Below, piece after piece: positions 61,255-64,000 of a stretch of DNA of 64,000 nucleotides (its first letter is position 1; each line of letters begins with the position of its first letter). The notes under the pieces were generated by a model. The model was not told the DNA's origin, made no database searches, and saw only the letters and a program-made list of their open reading frames with translations. The DNA comes from Paraburkholderia franconis (GTDB taxonomy: Bacteria > Pseudomonadota > Gammaproteobacteria > Burkholderiales > Burkholderiaceae), in contig NZ_WHNP01000014.1 of assembly GCF_009362735.1 (NCBI RefSeq), positions 62,300 through 126,299 on the forward strand, given 5' to 3'. A program made the position numbers and the translations under genes.

Positions 61255-64000
61255 ATGAAGCTCGAACACCCGGATCATCTGATGAACCGCACTCCCCTCT
61301 CGCTCGCCGCGCTCGAAGTGCATGACGCCTTCGCAGAACGGCATATCGGCCCGGATGCGGCCGATCAGCAGTCGATGCTCGAAGCCCTCGGCTTCGCATC
61401 GCGCGCCGCGTTGATGGACGCGGTGATTCCGAAGACGATCCGCCGCCAGGACGCGCTGCCGCTCGGCCCCTTCGCCCAGCCGAAGAGCGAAGCCGAAGCG
61501 CTCGCCGCGCTGCGCGAACTCGCGGACAAGAACCAGGTGTTCCGCTCGTACATCGGCCAGGGCTATTACAACGCGCACACGCCCGCCGTCATCCTGCGCA
61601 ACGTGCTCGAAAATCCGGCGTGGTACACGGCCTATACGCCGTATCAGCCGGAAATCTCGCAGGGCCGTCTCGAAGCGCTGCTGAACTTTCAGCAGATGAT
61701 CGTCGACCTGACGGGGCTCGCGATCTCGAACGCATCGCTGCTCGACGAAGCGACGGCCGCCGCCGAAGCGATGACGCTGCTGCAACGCGTCGGCAAGCCG
61801 AAGTCGAACATTTTCTACGTGGCAGACGACGTGCTGCCGCAAACCATCGAAGTCATCAAGACGCGCGCGGAGCCCGTCGGCATCGAGGTGAAAGTCGGCC
61901 CGGCAGCCGATGCCGCTAACGCAAATGCGTTCGGCGTGCTGCTGCAATACCCGGGCGTCGACGGCGACGTGCTCGACTATCGCGCGCTCACCGGCGCGAT
62001 CCACGCAGCGGGCGGCCACGTGGTCGCCGCCGCCGATCTGCTCGCGCTGACGATCCTCACGCCGCCGGGCGAATGGGGCGCGGACGTTGCAGTGGGCAAC
62101 TCGCAGCGCTTCGGCGTGCCCGTCGGCTTCGGCGGTCCGCACGCTGCGTACCTCGCCGTGCGCGACGAGTTCAAGCGCCAGATGCCGGGGCGTCTCGTCG
62201 GCGTCACCGTCGACGCGCAGGGCAATGCCGCGCTGCGTCTCGCGCTGCAAACGCGCGAACAGCACATCCGCCGCGAAAAGGCGACGTCGAACGTGTGTAC
62301 CGCGCAGGCGCTGCTCGCGATCATGGCCAGCATGTACGCCGTCTATCACGGCCCGCGCGGCCTGAAGACGATTGCGCAGCGCGTGAACCGCATCGCCGCG
62401 CTGCTCGCCGAAGGCGCGAAGCAACTCGGCTACACGCTGGTCAACGAGACGTTCTTCGACACGCTCACGTTCGAAACGGGCACGCGCACGCAGGCGCTGC
62501 ACGACGCGGCGACGGCCAAGCGCATCAATCTGCGCCACGTGAGCGACACGCGTGTCGGCATTTCGATCGACGAAACCACGACACGCGCCGATCTCGCCGA
62601 TCTGCTCGCTGCATTCGCGCAAGCCGCGTTCGTCAGCGACGTGCCGCAAATCGATGAACTCGACGCGAAGCTCGCTCAATCGAACACGTTCCCGGCAGCG
62701 CTCGAACGCGAAAGCGCGTATCTCACGCATCACGTGTTCAACCGTCACCATTCGGAAACGGAAATGCTGCGCTATCTGCGCAGCCTCGCGGACAAGGACC
62801 TCGCGCTCGACCGCTCGATGATTCCGCTCGGCTCGTGCACGATGAAGCTCAACGCCACGTCGGAAATGCTGCCCGTCACGTGGCCCGAGTTCGGTCAGAT
62901 CCATCCGTTCGCACCCGCTCAGCAAACGGTCGGCTACCGCGAAATGATCGATCAGCTCGAACAGATGCTGGTCGCGGCCACCGGCTACGCGGCCGTGTCG
63001 CTGCAACCGAACGCAGGCTCGCAAGGCGAGTACGCGGGCCTGCTGATCATCCACGCGTATCACGAGTCGCGCGGCAAAGGTCATCGCAACGTCTGTCTGA
63101 TTCCCGCTTCGGCGCACGGCACGAACCCGGCGTCCGCGCATATGGCGGGCATGCAGGTCGTTGTCGTCGCGTGCGATGCGCAAGGCAACGTCGATATCGA
63201 AGACCTGAAGAAGAAGGCCGGGCAGCATGCCGACAAGCTCGCGGCGATCATGATCACGTATCCGTCGACGCACGGCGTGTTCGAGCAGAACGTCCGCGAG
63301 ATCTGCGAGATCGTGCATGCGCACGGCGGCCAGGTGTATGTCGATGGCGCGAACATGAACGCGATGGTCGGCCTCACCGCGCCGGGCCAGTTCGGCGGCG
63401 ACGTCTCGCACCTGAACCTGCACAAGACGTTCTGCATTCCGCACGGCGGCGGCGGACCGGGTGTCGGTCCCGTTGCTGTCGGCGCGCATCTGGCGAAGTT
63501 CCTGCCGAACCAGACGTCGACGGGCTACGAGCGCGACGCGAACGGCATCGGCGCTGTCTCCGCTGCGCCGTATGGCTCGGCGTCGATCCTGCCGATCTCG
63601 TGGATGTACATCGCGATGATGGGCGCGAAGAACCTGACGGCCGCGACCGAAGCCGCGATCCTCAACGCGAACTACGTCGCGAAGAAGCTCGCGCCGCATT
63701 ACCCGGTGCTGTACTCGGGCCCGGGCGGACTGGTCGCGCACGAGTGCATTCTCGATCTGCGTCCCATCAAGGAAACGAGCGGTATCAGCGTCGACGACGT
63801 CGCGAAGCGTCTGATGGACTACGGCTTCCACGCGCCGACGATGAGCTTCCCGGTGCCGGGCACGCTGATGGTCGAGCCGACCGAATCGGAATCGAAGGAA
63901 GAGCTGGACCGCTTCATCGAGGCGATGATTGCGATTCGCAATGAAATCCGTGCTGTCGAAGAAGGCCGCAGCGATCGCGAAGACAATCCGCTGAAGCACG
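61255..64000 (+). CDS. gcvP: Glycine cleavage system P-protein, glycine decarboxylase (cut by window end)
   Basis: At least 915 residues of a protein usually about 950-975 long; the stop is beyond the window. It decarboxylates glycine with pyridoxal phosphate. FAERHIGPDAADQQSMLEAL and YHTPAVILRN-type sequence mark the first half, and GTNPASAHMAGMQVVVVACD plus SHLNLHKTFCIPHGGGGPGV (PLP Lys in the H-K-T-F-C motif) mark the second. The ATG at 61255 follows ggcaggaac. It is the last gene of the gcvTHP operon. Confidence 0.97.
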   Translation, partial: MKLEHPDHLMNRTPLSLAALEVHDAFAERHIGPDAADQQSMLEALGFASRAALMDAVIPKTIRRQDALPLGPFAQPKSEAEALAALRELADKNQVFRSYIGQGYYNAHTPAVILRNVLENPAWYTAYTPYQPEISQGRLEALLNFQQMIVDLTGLAISNASLLDEATAAAEAMTLLQRVGKPKSNIFYVADDVLPQTIEVIKTRAEPVGIEVKVGPAADAANANAFGVLLQYPGVDGDVLDYRALTGAIHAAGGHVVAAADLLALTILTPPGEWGADVAVGNSQRFGVPVGFGGPHAAYLAVRDEFKRQMPGRLVGVTVDAQGNAALRLALQTREQHIRREKATSNVCTAQALLAIMASMYAVYHGPRGLKTIAQRVNRIAALLAEGAKQLGYTLVNETFFDTLTFETGTRTQALHDAATAKRINLRHVSDTRVGISIDETTTRADLADLLAAFAQAAFVSDVPQIDELDAKLAQSNTFPAALERESAYLTHHVFNRHHSETEMLRYLRSLADKDLALDRSMIPLGSCTMKLNATSEMLPVTWPEFGQIHPFAPAQQTVGYREMIDQLEQMLVAATGYAAVSLQPNAGSQGEYAGLLIIHAYHESRGKGHRNVCLIPASAHGTNPASAHMAGMQVVVVACDAQGNVDIEDLKKKAGQHADKLAAIMITYPSTHGVFEQNVREICEIVHAHGGQVYVDGANMNAMVGLTAPGQFGGDVSHLNLHKTFCIPHGGGGPGVGPVAVGAHLAKFLPNQTSTGYERDANGIGAVSAAPYGSASILPISWMYIAMMGAKNLTAATEAAILNANYVAKKLAPHYPVLYSGPGGLVAHECILDLRPIKETSGISVDDVAKRLMDYGFHAPTMSFPVPGTLMVEPTESESKEELDRFIEAMIAIRNEIRAVEEGRSDREDNPLKH

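Overview
This window is the main flagellar and chemotaxis region of a beta-proteobacterium of the Burkholderiaceae, most likely Paraburkholderia or Caballeronia. The evidence is the high GC content, the FlhDC/FliA control architecture, the order flhDC-motAB-cheY-cheA-cheW-mcp-cheR-cheD-cheB-cheY-cheZ, the DUF2844/DUF3443 pair, and the many short C-terminal domains and repeats usual in that group. The assignment rests on gene content and protein character read by eye, not on a database search.

Layout. 1-7325 (minus) holds the rod, hook and ring operon flgBCDEFGHIJ, with flgJ cut by the window edge. 7565-9900 (plus) is the divergent flgA-flgM-flgN set, with a FliA-type promoter in front of flgM. 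9901-10839 has no gene but carries a 228-bp-arm inverted repeat and an A-rich tract with fliA terminators. 10840-18109 (minus) is flhB-flhA-flhF-flhG-fliA. 18296-20147 is a DUF2844/DUF3443 exported-protein pair lodged between the flagellar blocks. 20629-32201 (minus) is the motor and chemotaxis operon, and 32370-33450 is flhDC, the master regulator. 34117-40674 is ordinary chromosome: a GT4 glycosyltransferase, an H-NS-like protein, aquaporin Z, a HAD phosphatase, a sugar kinase, Tag glycosylase and ribosomal protein S21.

41217-51877 is a second flagellar island. It contains a fliT-like chaperone gene, fliC with a very short flagellin, fliD, and then a glycosylation-type cluster: two SPINDLY/OGT-like TPR glycosyltransferases, an unrecognised protein, a methyltransferase and a GT2-type glycosyltransferase. 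A decayed third copy of the SPINDLY-type gene lies between fliT and fliC. FliA-type promoters are readable at four places (flgM, motA, fliT, fliC). FlhDC would therefore switch on basal-body genes and fliA, and FliA, held by FlgM until hook completion, would switch on filament, motor and chemotaxis genes.

52190-64000 holds tRNA-Arg(CCG), a di-haem cytochrome c, the Rep helicase, an oxidoreductase, a lipoprotein, a lone TnpB-type transposon, and the glycine cleavage operon gcvTHP (gcvP cut by the window end) behind a tandem glycine riboswitch. The TnpB gene starts inside a near-perfect LexA (SOS) box, lacks the usual RuvC-II glutamate, and ends immediately before the gcv promoter, so its predicted guide RNA would read the gcv promoter sequence. 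This is the most unusual arrangement in the window.
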